DNA of 64,000 nucleotides from Collinsella aerofaciens (GCA_008671135.1 RQAP01000047.1:62001-126000); one strand, 5' to 3'. Positions 31,181-40,077 are shown, counted from the stretch's first letter. The notes: generated by a model not told the origin, from the letters alone. Program-made: numbers and translations.

Positions 31181-33277
31181 TTACTTTTTGCGGGCAAGCT
31201 CACCGATGTTGGCAATGCCGGAGAAAACGGCCTCGAAGCGGTTGAGCAGCTTAAGGCGATTATCGCGGAGCTGCTCGTCCTTGTCCATGACCATAACCTC
31301 ATCGAAGAAGCGGTCGATGGGGGCGCGCAGGGCGGCAAGGGCGGCAAATGCGGCCGGGTAATCCTCGGCAGCAAGGGCGGCGTCGACAGCGGTCTGAGCA
31401 GCCTCGGAGGCATCGGCAAGCGCGAGCTCGACCTCGCCCATCAGGCTGCGGTCGTACTCCGCGCCCAGCTCGGGCTTGGAGATATGCGCGGCACGGGCAT
31501 AGGCCGTCGCCAGGTTGTCAAAGGTCTCGGCGTCGTTCTTGCGAGCCTCGTCGAGGGCGGCGCAGCGGGCGAAGAAGACGGACGGGGCGATGATGTGCAC
31601 CGCAGAGACGGCGGCAACGGTATCGGCCGGGATCTTCTCGTCGCGGGCCATGCTCACCAGGCGGCCATGGAAGAAGTCGCGAACCTGCTGGGCGACTTCG
31701 GCGGCGTCAAACTCAATGCCCTGCTCACTATAGAGCTCGAGCGCAAAGTCGATGAGCGACGTGGGGTCGATCGGCAGGCGGTCGCGCAGGATGTTGATGA
31801 TGCCGATAGCGGCACGACGCAGCGCATAGGGGTCGGAGGAGCCGGTCGGGGGCTCGCCGATGGCAAAGATACCGGCAATGGTATCGAGCTTGTCAGCACA
31901 GGCCACGATGCAGCCAGCGGTGCCCTCGGGCAGATCATCGCCGGCAAAGCGGGGACGATAATGATCGCGGATAGCATGGGCGACCTCGTCGTTCTCCCCC
32001 ATCGCGATGGCGTAGTAACCGCCCATCACGCCCTGCTGGCTCGTGAACTCGACGACGGCGTTAGACACCAGGTCGGCCTTGCACAGGTGAGCGGCGCGAG
32101 CCGCATCGGCGGCCAGATGGGCACCCAGGTGAGCCTCGCGGGCGATGGCGAGCGCGAGCTGCTCAATACGCTCGGACTTGGCGAGCACGCTACCGAGCTT
32201 CTCCTGGAAGGCGACCTTGGCCAGACGCTCGCGGAACTCGTCAAGGGAGATCTTCAGGTCCTCCTCATAGAAGAACTTGGCGTCGTCCAGACGGGCGCGC
32301 ACGACGCGCTCGTTGCCGTCGATCACGCGCTCGGCGTTCTCGGGCTTGCTGTTGGAGACGACTACGAACTCACGCGTGAGCTTGCCCTCGCCGTCATAAA
32401 TCGGGAAGTAGCGCTGGTTGGTGAGCATGGACTCGCAGGTGATCTCGTGCGGGACCTTGAGGAACTCCTCATCGAAGGTACCGACAAGCACCGTCGGCCA
32501 CTCGCAGAGGTTAATGACCTCCTCAAAGACCTTCTTAGGCGTGTCGACATGGCAGCCGGGGCGCGCAGCCTCGACCTCGGCGATACCGGCATGGATGGCC
32601 TCGCGACGACGCTCGGCAGAGAGCACGCCGGCGTCCTCGAGCACCTGCTCGTAGACGGCGGGGCTGGCGACCACATGGTCACCGGGGCCCAGAACGCGAT
32701 GTCCGCGCGTGGTATTGCCACTCGTCACATCGGCAAACGACACGGGCACGACGTCCTCACCCAAAAGGCAGCAGATCCAACGGACCGGACGAACAAACGT
32801 AGCGTGCTCGTGGCCCCAGCGCTGGCTGCGGTAGTTGGGCCACTGCAGGCCGGCGATAGTCTTCTCGCACAGAGACGTCAGGATCGGCGTAGCCGGAGCG
32901 GAGGGAATGTTCTTCTCGGCGAACACGTACTCGCGGCCGTCGGTGTCCTCGCGACGGACCAGGTCCTCGGCAGCCACACCGCACTTGCGGGCAAAGCCCT
33001 GGGCGGCCTTGGTGGCGTTACCGTCGGCATCAAAGGCAATGTTTGCCGCGGGGCCGCGCTTGACCTCGTGAACCTCGTCGGTCGCGGTGGCGACGTCGGC
33101 AACGAGCGCAGCCAGGCGGCGCGGGCTCGAGATCACGCGGACCTCGCCGTGGGCCAGACCGGCCTCGTCGAGACCCTTGGCGATCATGGTGCCAAGCTGC
33201 TTGACGGCATTGTTCAGCGGTGCGGAGGGCATTTCTTCCGTACCGATCTCAAACAGGAAATCCTTAGCGTCTGCCAT
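31181..33277 (-). CDS. glyS: Glycyl-tRNA synthetase beta subunit
   Basis: Beta chain of the bacterial alpha2beta2 GlyRS; binds tRNA and carries an HD-like and anticodon-binding region. The 698-residue protein starts FLFEIGTEEMPSAPL, the diagnostic beta-chain N-terminus, and has the C-terminal ALRRAAIGIINIL segment. It begins 3 nt after the glyQ stop, so both chains are made from one message. Confidence 0.97.
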   Translation of the reverse strand: MADAKDFLFEIGTEEMPSAPLNNAVKQLGTMIAKGLDEAGLAHGEVRVISSPRRLAALVADVATATDEVHEVKRGPAANIAFDADGNATKAAQGFARKCGVAAEDLVRREDTDGREYVFAEKNIPSAPATPILTSLCEKTIAGLQWPNYRSQRWGHEHATFVRPVRWICCLLGEDVVPVSFADVTSGNTTRGHRVLGPGDHVVASPAVYEQVLEDAGVLSAERRREAIHAGIAEVEAARPGCHVDTPKKVFEEVINLCEWPTVLVGTFDEEFLKVPHEITCESMLTNQRYFPIYDGEGKLTREFVVVSNSKPENAERVIDGNERVVRARLDDAKFFYEEDLKISLDEFRERLAKVAFQEKLGSVLAKSERIEQLALAIAREAHLGAHLAADAARAAHLCKADLVSNAVVEFTSQQGVMGGYYAIAMGENDEVAHAIRDHYRPRFAGDDLPEGTAGCIVACADKLDTIAGIFAIGEPPTGSSDPYALRRAAIGIINILRDRLPIDPTSLIDFALELYSEQGIEFDAAEVAQQVRDFFHGRLVSMARDEKIPADTVAAVSAVHIIAPSVFFARCAALDEARKNDAETFDNLATAYARAAHISKPELGAEYDRSLMGEVELALADASEAAQTAVDAALAAEDYPAAFAALAALRAPIDRFFDEVMVMDKDEQLRDNRLKLLNRFEAVFSGIANIGELARKK

Positions 33278-33280
33278 GGC

Positions 33281-34192
33281 TTACGCCACCTCGCCTTTCT
33301 GGTCGGCATTCTCGTTGACTCCGGCGACCTCGGCCATGTAGGCCTCGCAGCACGCCTTGGCGACGGCGCGGACGCGCAGGATGTAGTTGGCACGCTCGAC
33401 CGCGGACAGCGCGCCACGGGCATCGAGCAGGTTGAAGGCGTGGCTGCACTTCATGACGCAGTCGTACGCCGGCAGCGGCAGCTTGCGCTCCAGACAGGAG
33501 TGGCACTCGGCCTCGTAGTCGTCAAACTTCTGACGCATCATCTCGACGTTGGCGACCTCAAAGTTGTAGGCGCTGAACTCGCGCTCGTTCTCGAGGAACA
33601 CGTCGCCATAGGTCATGGGCGTGCCGTCGGGCAGGTAGCTCCACACCAAGTCGTAGACGGAATTGACGCCCTGCGCATACATGGCGATGCGCTCCAGGCC
33701 ATAGGTGATCTCGACGGGCACGGGGTCGACCTCGATACCGCCCACCTGCTGGAAGTACGTAAACTGCGTGACCTCCATGCCATTGAGCCAGACCTCCCAG
33801 CCAAGGCCCCAGGCGCCGAGCGTCGGGCTCTCCCAGTCGTCCTCGACAAAGCGGACGTCATGGTCGTTGGGGTCCAGACCGATAGCGGCAAGAGACCCCA
33901 GGTAAAGCTCCTGGGCGTTGACCGGAGAGGGCTTGATGAGCACCTGGAACTGATAGTAGTGCTGCATGCGGTTGGGGTTCTCGCCGTAGCGGCCGTCGGC
34001 GGGACGGCGGCAAGGCTGCGCATAGCAGGTGCGCCACTCGGCGGGACCGAGCGAGCGCAGCGTGGTCGCGGTATGGAAGGTACCGGCACCGACCTCGGAG
34101 TCATAGGGCTGCATAATGACGCAGCCCTGCTCGCCCCAGTACTGCTGGAGACGCAAGATGATGTCTTGGAAGGAAAGCGATGAAGCGTTCAT
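33281..34192 (-). CDS. glyQ: Glycyl-tRNA synthetase alpha subunit
   Basis: Catalytic class II chain that adenylates glycine. The 303-residue protein has LQQYWGEQGCVIMQPYDSEVGAG in two family blocks, YAQPCRRPADGRYGENPNR (motif 2) and EVDPVPVEITYGLERIAMY (motif 3). No T-box-like leader was found in the 60 nt before ATG 34192; a TATAGT near 34240 may be the -10. First gene of glyQ-glyS-PDRP. Confidence 0.97.
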   Translation of the reverse strand: MNASSLSFQDIILRLQQYWGEQGCVIMQPYDSEVGAGTFHTATTLRSLGPAEWRTCYAQPCRRPADGRYGENPNRMQHYYQFQVLIKPSPVNAQELYLGSLAAIGLDPNDHDVRFVEDDWESPTLGAWGLGWEVWLNGMEVTQFTYFQQVGGIEVDPVPVEITYGLERIAMYAQGVNSVYDLVWSYLPDGTPMTYGDVFLENEREFSAYNFEVANVEMMRQKFDDYEAECHSCLERKLPLPAYDCVMKCSHAFNLLDARGALSAVERANYILRVRAVAKACCEAYMAEVAGVNENADQKGEVA

Positions 34193-34251
34193 GCCTCTAA
34201 TATCCCCTCGTCGAAACGATTACACGGTTAGGTACTGTACTATAGCGGTTT

Positions 34252-34815
34252 TTAGTCGATAGCGCCGATGCGGTTGAGCGGCCAGTAGCGCACAAGCGCC
34301 ACAGCGATCAAATCAGAGCGATCGACGGGACCAAAGTAGCGTGAGTCGGCAGAGTTTTCGCGGTTGTCGCCCATCACCCACACGCACCCGTCGGGAACGG
34401 TGTAGGGATAGCTTACCTGAGCGCCGGGCGCTTGGACCGAAAGTGGCCAGCTCATGCCCGTCGTATAGTCCTCGTCGAGCGCTTGGCCGTCAACGACCAC
34501 CTTGCCATCCTGCAGGTCGACCGTCTGGCCGGCCGTGGCAATAACACGCTTGACAAGAACATCATGCTCGGAGGTGCCATCGGGGTTGTGAAACACCACG
34601 ATATCGCCCTGCTTGACGGGCTGACCGAGCTCGAGGCTCACCTTTTGTGCCAGGATCTGGTCGCCAATCTCGATCGTGTCCTCCATAGAGCCGGTGGGCA
34701 CCACAAAGGGCTCGACCACAAAGGTGCGGATCAGGAAGGTGGCCACGAGCGCGATCGCGATGACCGCGATCCACTCAAAAGCGCCCCTCAACGCGGAATG
34801 TTGCGTAGGAACCAT
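34252..34815 (-). CDS. lepB: Signal peptidase I
   Basis: Membrane serine/lysine protease that removes signal peptides. The 187-residue protein has one N-terminal membrane helix (about 14-31), catalytic Ser in VPTGSMEDTI, the catalytic Lys in DVLVKRVIA, and the VWVMGDNRENSADSRYFG box. It is the short Gram-positive form. ATG 34815 has AGGAG 5 nt upstream; a GTG at 34821 overlapping the trmD stop is less likely because the SD overlaps it. Last gene of rpsP-khpA-rimM-trmD-lepB. Confidence 0.96.
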   Translation of the reverse strand: MVPTQHSALRGAFEWIAVIAIALVATFLIRTFVVEPFVVPTGSMEDTIEIGDQILAQKVSLELGQPVKQGDIVVFHNPDGTSEHDVLVKRVIATAGQTVDLQDGKVVVDGQALDEDYTTGMSWPLSVQAPGAQVSYPYTVPDGCVWVMGDNRENSADSRYFGPVDRSDLIAVALVRYWPLNRIGAID

Positions 34816-34817
34816 AC

Positions 34818-35576
34818 TCACTCCTCGCTCTGCGAATACGAAGCGTCAAGGATCTCCTGCGCGTAAGCGCGCTCCTCGGGCGTGAGCCGCGCCGTCTCGA
34901 TCAGATCGGGACGCCAGCGGCAGGTGCGCTCGATGGCGTTCTTGCGACGCCAGGCATCGACCTTGGCGTGATCGCCGCTCACAAGCACCGGAGGCACGCC
35001 CTCGCCGTTGAACTCGGCAGGACGGGTGTACTGCGCGTACTCGAGCAGGCCTCCGTCCTCGGCGGTCGAGAACGACTCGTCCACATTGCTCATCTCGTCG
35101 CCCAGGGCGCCGGGAATCAGGCGTACGACGGCATCGGCAACGACCATGGCAGGCAGCTCGCCGCCCGTAAGCACGTAGTCGCCGATCGACAGACGCTCAT
35201 CGGCATACGCATACGCGCGCTCGTCGACGCCCTCGTAGCGACTGCACACAAACAACAGGCGCTCACTTTTGAGCAGGCGCTCGGCCACATGCTGCGTAAA
35301 AGGCTCGCCACAGGGGGTAAAGAACACCACAGTGGGCTTGGGACCCTCTGCGCTAATGGCCTCGATGGCCTCTGCGATAGGCTCGACCTTCATGAGCATG
35401 CCCTGCCCGCCGCCGTACGGCTCGTCATCAACGGTACGATGACGGTCGTGCGTCCAGTCACGCAGGTTATAGGCCTTAAAATCAAAAAGGCCGGCCTTGC
35501 GGGCGCGGCCCAAAATCGAAGTGGACATGACGGGCTCAAACATCTCGGGAAAGACCGAAAGGGTCTCAATCAGCAT
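34818..35576 (-). CDS. trmD: tRNA (guanine-37-N1)-methyltransferase
   Basis: SPOUT enzyme forming m1G37, preventing +1 frameshifting. The 252-residue protein has the knot motifs FVCSRYEGVDERA, LSIGDYVLTGGELPAMVV and the flexible linker with PGALGDEMSNVDESF. It follows rimM by 10 nt, a widely conserved pair, and ends next to lepB. Confidence 0.97.
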   Translation of the reverse strand: MLIETLSVFPEMFEPVMSTSILGRARKAGLFDFKAYNLRDWTHDRHRTVDDEPYGGGQGMLMKVEPIAEAIEAISAEGPKPTVVFFTPCGEPFTQHVAERLLKSERLLFVCSRYEGVDERAYAYADERLSIGDYVLTGGELPAMVVADAVVRLIPGALGDEMSNVDESFSTAEDGGLLEYAQYTRPAEFNGEGVPPVLVSGDHAKVDAWRRKNAIERTCRWRPDLIETARLTPEERAYAQEILDASYSQSEE

Positions 35577-35586
35577 GTTGTCCTCC

Positions 35587-36108
35587 CTACTTGTCCATAT
35601 CGATCAGGCCGTCCATAACGTGGACGGAAATTGTTCCTGTGTCGGGAAGATCGAGCACAACCTGCTCGATCGCGGGAATCAGCACCTCGCCGTACCGATC
35701 GCCCTCGACAACCCAAACATCGTTAGCGGGCGTCGACATGATCTCGACGATCGTGCCGAGCGAACCGAAGCGCCCGTCGACCACCTCGCGACCCATCAGG
35801 TCGGTATAGGCAGCGTCGAGCGAATCGAGCTCAAAATCGTCACGATTTGCCAGCACGTAGCATCCCGTGATACCCTCGGCGGCCGTCAAGTCGTCAATGC
35901 CCTCAAACGAGACCAGATCGCCATCGCCCGTATCGGTGACGGACACGACCGTGCAAAAGCGGTCGCGCTTGAGCGCCGGCGGCGTCAGGGCGACGCGCAT
36001 ACCCGGCTCTAATACAGAAGGAAGCCCCCGCAGCGGCTGCGCGAGGACCTCCCCCTTCCTTCCGTGCGGCTTGACCACACGGGCGATGTTTTTGTACTGG
36101 GACCTCAA
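35587..36108 (-). CDS. rimM: 16S rRNA processing protein RimM
   Basis: 30S head-assembly factor that binds S19. The 173-residue protein has the N-terminal IARVVKPHGRKGEVLAQ segment and a C-terminal PRC-barrel ending in DLPDTGTISVHVMDGL. The family's GxVGTIxxI stretch is seen as FGSLGTIVEIM. It sits between khpA and trmD. Confidence 0.95.
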   Translation of the reverse strand: MRSQYKNIARVVKPHGRKGEVLAQPLRGLPSVLEPGMRVALTPPALKRDRFCTVVSVTDTGDGDLVSFEGIDDLTAAEGITGCYVLANRDDFELDSLDAAYTDLMGREVVDGRFGSLGTIVEIMSTPANDVWVVEGDRYGEVLIPAIEQVVLDLPDTGTISVHVMDGLIDMDK

Positions 36109-36112
36109 GGTC

Positions 36113-36397
36113 CTAGCCCAGAACCTCTACCTCGACAGCAGTGTCGAGGCGAGCGGCCAGTGCACGGGCGAGCGTGCGAATGGCCTTGATGGTACGGCCA
36201 CGACGGCCGATGACCTTAGCGACGTCATCCTCGGCGACCGAAACCTCAATCGTAGAGGCGTCGTCACCATCGATGACCTCGAGGCTCACGGAATCCGGGT
36301 CGTCGACGATCTGAACAACGAGATATTCGACGAGATCGGCGATGCGATCTGAGAGCATTGCCTCACCCTCGAGCTGTGCAGCGTCAACCTCAGGCAC
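36113..36397 (-). CDS. khpA: KH-domain RNA-binding protein KhpA
   Basis: Small RNA-binding protein that partners KhpB/Jag in Gram-positives. The 94-residue protein consists of one KH domain with the GxxG loop in VIGRRGRTIKAIR (about 62-74). GTG 36397 has GAGGAG just before the rpsP stop; it gives a 13-residue acidic leader relative to the usual MLSDRIADLVEYLV start at ATG 36358, so the shorter form is possible. Position between rpsP and rimM is the classical one. Confidence 0.93.
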   Translation of the reverse strand: MPEVDAAQLEGEAMLSDRIADLVEYLVVQIVDDPDSVSLEVIDGDDASTIEVSVAEDDVAKVIGRRGRTIKAIRTLARALAARLDTAVEVEVLG

Positions 36398-36400
36398 GAT

Positions 36401-36742
36401 TTACTCCTCGGCGCCCTCAGCGGCCTCAGCGGCAGCCTTAGCGGCCTCGGCCTCTTTGGCGAGCTGCTTCTTGGACTTCTTGACGACGGTCTCGGTCTTC
36501 TCGCCCTCGTTGGCGGCCTTGACCAGAGCGGCGACGGCGTCGGTAAGCTGAGCGCCCTTGGACTGCCAGTCGGCGATCTTCTCGAGGTCGAGGTTGATGG
36601 TCTTGGGGGCGGTCATCGGGTTGTAGCGGCCAACCTCCTCGATGATACGACCGTCACGCGGGGCGCGGGAATCGGCGACGACGACACGGTAGTACGGACG
36701 CTTCTTAGCGCCGTGACGAGCAAGGCGAATCTTGACTGCCAA
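36401..36742 (-). CDS. rpsP: 30S ribosomal protein S16
   Basis: 113-residue S16 with VKIRLARHGAKKRPYYRVVVADSR and GRIIEEVGRYNPM blocks. The C-terminal 35 residues are a low-complexity Lys/Ala/Glu tail (KKSKKQLAKEAEAAK) absent from shorter S16 proteins but seen in Actinobacteria. Start is TTG 36742 with GGAGGAG 7 nt upstream; the longer open frame begins in untranslated leader. First gene of the operon. Confidence 0.97.
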   Translation of the reverse strand: MAVKIRLARHGAKKRPYYRVVVADSRAPRDGRIIEEVGRYNPMTAPKTINLDLEKIADWQSKGAQLTDAVAALVKAANEGEKTETVVKKSKKQLAKEAEAAKAAAEAAEGAEE

Positions 36743-36798
36743 AGGAAACTCCTCCAACCAAGCAGCTTTAGGCTGCAACTACAAACAAACAGTTGAAC

Positions 36799-36827
36799 AT
36801 AATACGCCATCGACGCGGGCAGGTGAA
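36799..36827 (-). promoter_or_regulatory. rpsP promoter candidate
   Basis: TTCACC and TATTAT are spaced 17 nt on the minus strand, about 55 nt before rpsP. A second candidate further upstream (TTGCAA, 16 nt, TAAGAT, about 36870-36900) is similar in strength. A small GCAGC-CTAAA-GCTGC hairpin lies in the leader just before the Shine-Dalgarno. Confidence 0.5.
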
Positions 36828-36931
36828 GTCCGTGAGACCAACTTCTTCGGTTTAGTCGAGGGCAAATCCATATCTTAGACAAGAATTCGGGATTTGCAAG
36901 CACATACACGCACCCCACATGAGCTGCGCGG

Positions 36932-36937
36932 TATACT
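36932..36937 (+). promoter_or_regulatory. dinB -10 element
   Basis: TATACT lies only 6 nt before ATG 36944, so transcription would begin at or next to the start codon. No convincing -35 or LexA box was found. Confidence 0.4.
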
Positions 36938-36943
36938 CATGAC

Positions 36944-38197
36944 ATGGAAAGACGCGAACATACATACGGTTATGAGGATGCCATGGGCGTCACGCCGCCT
37001 CCCTGGACGGGTCCGGCGGTGGGCCTCATGGACCTCGATGCGTTTTTTGCGAGCGTGGAGATGCTCGACCATCCCGAATGGCGCGGAAAACCGCTCATCG
37101 TGGGCGGAGACGCCGATTCGCGTGGCGTCGTGTCCACCTGTTCGTATGAGGCGCGTCGCTTTGGCGTGCACTCTGCCATGGCCTCGGCCGAGGCACAGCG
37201 CTTGTGCCCGCAAGCCATTTGGACACACGGGCACTTTGACCGATACCGCGAGGTGAGCGCGCAGGTCATGGCGATTCTCGCCGACGAGACCCCGCGTGTT
37301 GAGCGCGTATCCATCGACGAAGCCTTTATCGATATCACACCGGGTCGCTTTGCGCCCGAAGACCCGCTGCTGGTTGCGCGGCGTATAAGCGACCGCGTGG
37401 CAGGGCTGGGAGTGACCTGTTCCATTGGCGTGGGCTGCAACAAGACGGTCGCAAAGATCGCAAGCGAACGGGATAAGCCGTTTGGGCTGACCATCGTGCG
37501 CCCCGGAACCGAGCAGCGCTTTTTGGCCGCGCTGCCGGTATCTGCCATGAGCGGCATCGGGCGCTCGGCCGAGGAGCGACTGCGCCGCATGCGCATCTAC
37601 ACCCTCGGCGAGCTATCACGTGCACCGGAATCCACCTTGGCCTCTATTTTTGGCGTCAACGGCGAACGCATGCGCCAGCGTGCGCTGGGACTCGAAATCT
37701 CCGAAGTCACGAGCCTCGATGAAGAGCGCGAGGTCAAGTCGGTCAGCAATGAACGCACCTTTGCTAAAGATTTGACTGAGCGTGGGGATATTGAGGCGGC
37801 GATTGCGCTGCTGGGCGAGTCAGTGGGACGACGTCTGCGCCGTCAGGGACTAACAGGCGCCACGGTAACGCTCAAGCTCAAGTATTCGTATGGAAACGGT
37901 CGCTCGGCGCAGCGCCGGCTGCCTCATCCGACCGACGATGAGAACATCTTCGTGGCGGTTGCACTCGAACTGCTCGGCAACATCTGGCAGGAAGGAATGC
38001 ACGTTCGCTTAGCAGGCATCGGCATGAGCGACTTCGACCACCAAGGCGGCATCCAGACCGACCTGTTCTGCGAGATCGATGACCGCGGAGCCCAATCCAG
38101 CGACCGCCGCGACCTCTCCGTCGCCATCGACGCCGTCCGAGACAAATTCGGTGACACCGCCCTATCCTTCGGCCGCCAATCCCGCTTCAACGATTAA
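36944..38197 (+). CDS. dinB: DNA polymerase IV (Y-family)
   Basis: Error-prone translesion polymerase. The 417-residue protein has MDLDAFFASVE (about 29-39), STCSYEARRFGV, VSIDEAFID with the catalytic Asp/Glu (about 121-129) and the helix-hairpin-helix SGIGRSAEERLRRM. The C-terminal little-finger domain follows. No canonical beta-clamp motif was identified at the C-terminus. ATG 36944 would be leaderless; ATG 36983 has GAGGA 4 nt upstream and would remove 13 non-conserved residues. It is the only plus-strand gene between 9.9 and 58 kb. Confidence 0.95.
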   Translation: MERREHTYGYEDAMGVTPPPWTGPAVGLMDLDAFFASVEMLDHPEWRGKPLIVGGDADSRGVVSTCSYEARRFGVHSAMASAEAQRLCPQAIWTHGHFDRYREVSAQVMAILADETPRVERVSIDEAFIDITPGRFAPEDPLLVARRISDRVAGLGVTCSIGVGCNKTVAKIASERDKPFGLTIVRPGTEQRFLAALPVSAMSGIGRSAEERLRRMRIYTLGELSRAPESTLASIFGVNGERMRQRALGLEISEVTSLDEEREVKSVSNERTFAKDLTERGDIEAAIALLGESVGRRLRRQGLTGATVTLKLKYSYGNGRSAQRRLPHPTDDENIFVAVALELLGNIWQEGMHVRLAGIGMSDFDHQGGIQTDLFCEIDDRGAQSSDRRDLSVAIDAVRDKFGDTALSFGRQSRFND

Positions 38198-38209
38198 CCG
38201 CCTTTGGGC

Positions 38210-38252
38210 AAAAAGAAAGCCGGGCAGGTGCGGAAAACCGCAACTGCCCGGC
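38210..38252 (-). terminator. Intrinsic terminator of the obgE-rsfS unit
   Basis: GCCGGGCAG pairs with CTGCCCGGC, with an inner GCGG/CCGC extension, and on the minus strand is followed by TTTCTTTTTG. It lies between convergent dinB and rsfS and could block both. Confidence 0.85.
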
Positions 38253-38292
38253 GATATGCGTGAGGGTAGCTAACCCCGTCTCAAATGAGCTA

Positions 38293-38748
38293 CTAGAGGA
38301 GGTTGAGGGGGAGCTGGGGGGCGTCTCCCCAGAGTTTCTCGAGGCGGTAGAAGTCGCGGGCTTCGGGAGTGAAGACGTGGACGACAACCGAACCATAGTC
38401 CATGAGCATCCAGGTCTTCTGCTCGCGACCCTCGATGGAGAACGGGTGCTCGCCGCAAGCCTCGGCGACCTTCTCCTCGATCTCGTCGACGATAGAATCG
38501 ACCTGGCGGTTGTTGGTACCGGTGGCAAGCACAAAGTAGTCGCATACGTCGGAAAGCTCGGTCAGGTCGAGCACCTGAACGTCCTCGCCCTTCTTGTCGT
38601 AGGCGGCCTGCGCGGCGGCGCGGGCGACATCCTCGGCGGCGACACCGCTCGCAGACAGCGAGGCGGCAGTGCGGTCGGACGTGGCGACGAAGCTCTTGTG
38701 CTCCACACCTTCAAGAATCTGCTCGTCGGTCATGGTCTCGTCGGCCAT
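38293..38748 (-). CDS. rsfS: Ribosomal silencing factor RsfS
   Basis: Binds L14 and blocks subunit joining under starvation. The 151-residue protein has the family core VLDLTELSDVCDYFVLATG and VHVFTPEARDFYRLEKLWGDAP. An N-terminal extension of about 40 residues rich in Ala/Glu precedes the core. It follows yqeK and nadD, the conserved nadD-yqeK-rsfS string. Confidence 0.95.
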   Translation of the reverse strand: MADETMTDEQILEGVEHKSFVATSDRTAASLSASGVAAEDVARAAAQAAYDKKGEDVQVLDLTELSDVCDYFVLATGTNNRQVDSIVDEIEEKVAEACGEHPFSIEGREQKTWMLMDYGSVVVHVFTPEARDFYRLEKLWGDAPQLPLNLL

Positions 38749-38775
38749 GGAATACCTCTTTCTAGACAGCCCGAG

Positions 38776-39384
38776 CTAGCGCAGCTGGGCATAATGGTTG
38801 TAAATCGAAATAGCCGTGGGATAAAGATAGCGCCCGGACTGAATCACATAGACCAAACCCTGCGCAAAACAGGAGAAGAACAACTCGTCGAGCGACGACT
38901 CCCCCACCATCTTGCGCAGCGCATGCGCATAGTCGTCGTGGCGGTTGGGCTCGATGGCATCGGCCACAAAGACCACCATATCGAGCGGCGTCATGTCACA
39001 GGCACCCACGGTGTGACGGTCGACAGCCTGAAAGACCGCCGGCGACAACTCGGGGAAAAGCTGCGGAAGCTCATAGGCGGCAACAGGGCCATGCAAAAGC
39101 GGCGTCGCGGCGGAAGGAGAGCCGGCAATCTTAATGCCGTAATGCAGAGCGCGCGTGACCAGCTCGTCGTCGGAGAGCACTTTGTCCCAGTCATGGATCA
39201 GGCCGGCGGCAGCGGCATCAAAGCGGTCAACGCCGTAGACCTCGGCCAGATGAAGTGCGGTCTCGGCAACACCCAGCGAATGCACATAGCGCTTACGCTT
39301 ATCCTTCATGCGAACATCGAGCAGCTCTTGAATGCGCTTGAGCAGCGCGCGCTCATCGCCCTCAAACTGATCCTCTACCGACAA
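38776..39384 (-). CDS. yqeK: HD-domain Ap4A hydrolase-like protein YqeK
   Basis: Predicted symmetrical dinucleoside tetraphosphate hydrolase, metal-dependent. The 202-residue protein has RYVHSLGVAETA, the HD pair in LIHDWDK (about residue 73), a downstream His in LLHGPVAA and VVFVADAIEPNR. Start is TTG 39384 with GGGGG upstream. Immediately downstream of nadD. Confidence 0.92.
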   Translation of the reverse strand: MSVEDQFEGDERALLKRIQELLDVRMKDKRKRYVHSLGVAETALHLAEVYGVDRFDAAAAGLIHDWDKVLSDDELVTRALHYGIKIAGSPSAATPLLHGPVAAYELPQLFPELSPAVFQAVDRHTVGACDMTPLDMVVFVADAIEPNRHDDYAHALRKMVGESSLDELFFSCFAQGLVYVIQSGRYLYPTAISIYNHYAQLR

Positions 39385-39396
39385 CGTAGACCCCCA

Positions 39397-40074
39397 TCAC
39401 TCAAAATCTTCTTGGCCCAGATCGACATACAAACCGCGCTTGCGAATGTAGCCGAGCACGGACTCGCTCGTAAGATAGCGCACGCTCATACCGCGGGCAA
39501 CTCGCTTACGAATGTTCGTCGAGCTGATCGCCAGCGCCGGAATCTGAATATAGCGCACGTCGAACGGCAGCCCCGACTCTTTGATTCGGGCACGCGCCGT
39601 ATCGATATCAAAGCCCGGTCGTGTCGCCGCAATAAAGGTAGCAAGCTCAGCGATTCGTTCGGCATCATGCCAAGTCACAATATCGATAATCGCGTCGGCG
39701 CCCGTAATAAAGTAGAGCTTTACCTGCGGCGGGTAAAAGTCGCGAAGGGCATGAAGCGTATCGGCCGTATAGGTTACACCCGGACGGTCGATCTCGAACC
39801 GGCTCGCCAAAAAGGCCGGGTTCGCGGCGGTGGCGAGGACCGTCATGGCATAACGGTCCTCGGCAGGCGTCACCGGCTTGTCAAGCTTAAAGGCAGGAGA
39901 GCCCGCCGGCATAAAGAGCACAGCGTCCAAGTCGAGCGACTCGCGCGCCTGCTCGGCAGTCACCAGGTGCCCGTAATGGATGGGATCAAAGGTGCCACCC
40001 ATAATGCCGAGCCTAAACTCCTGCCCGTCCTCTAGAGGAAGCTCGGGCAAACCGATTCCACCGCGCAGCGACAT
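39397..40074 (-). CDS. nadD: Nicotinate-nucleotide adenylyltransferase
   Basis: Forms deamido-NAD from NaMN and ATP. The 225-residue protein has GIMGGTFDPIHYGHL (about 23-37) and the C-terminal ISSTNIRKRVARG nucleotidyltransferase motif. About 20 extra residues precede the core; ATG 40074 has GGAGGGCGAG upstream inside obgE, so the extension is supported. It begins 3 nt after the obgE stop. Confidence 0.96.
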   Translation of the reverse strand: MSLRGGIGLPELPLEDGQEFRLGIMGGTFDPIHYGHLVTAEQARESLDLDAVLFMPAGSPAFKLDKPVTPAEDRYAMTVLATAANPAFLASRFEIDRPGVTYTADTLHALRDFYPPQVKLYFITGADAIIDIVTWHDAERIAELATFIAATRPGFDIDTARARIKESGLPFDVRYIQIPALAISSTNIRKRVARGMSVRYLTSESVLGYIRKRGLYVDLGQEDFE

Positions 40075-40077
40075 GGC

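Noticed and set aside
30929..34183. Open frame of 1084 codons antisense to PDRP-glyS-glyQ
   Set aside because: Spans several well-supported genes on the other strand, has no family resemblance, and reflects codon bias of those genes.
34193..34251. T-box riboswitch before glyQ
   Set aside because: Only about 60 nt of non-coding sequence, too short for a T-box, with no T-box sequence or terminator.
36832..36943. LexA/SOS box for dinB
   Set aside because: No convincing CGAAC-N4-GTTCG or CTGT-N8-ACAG match between rpsP and dinB.
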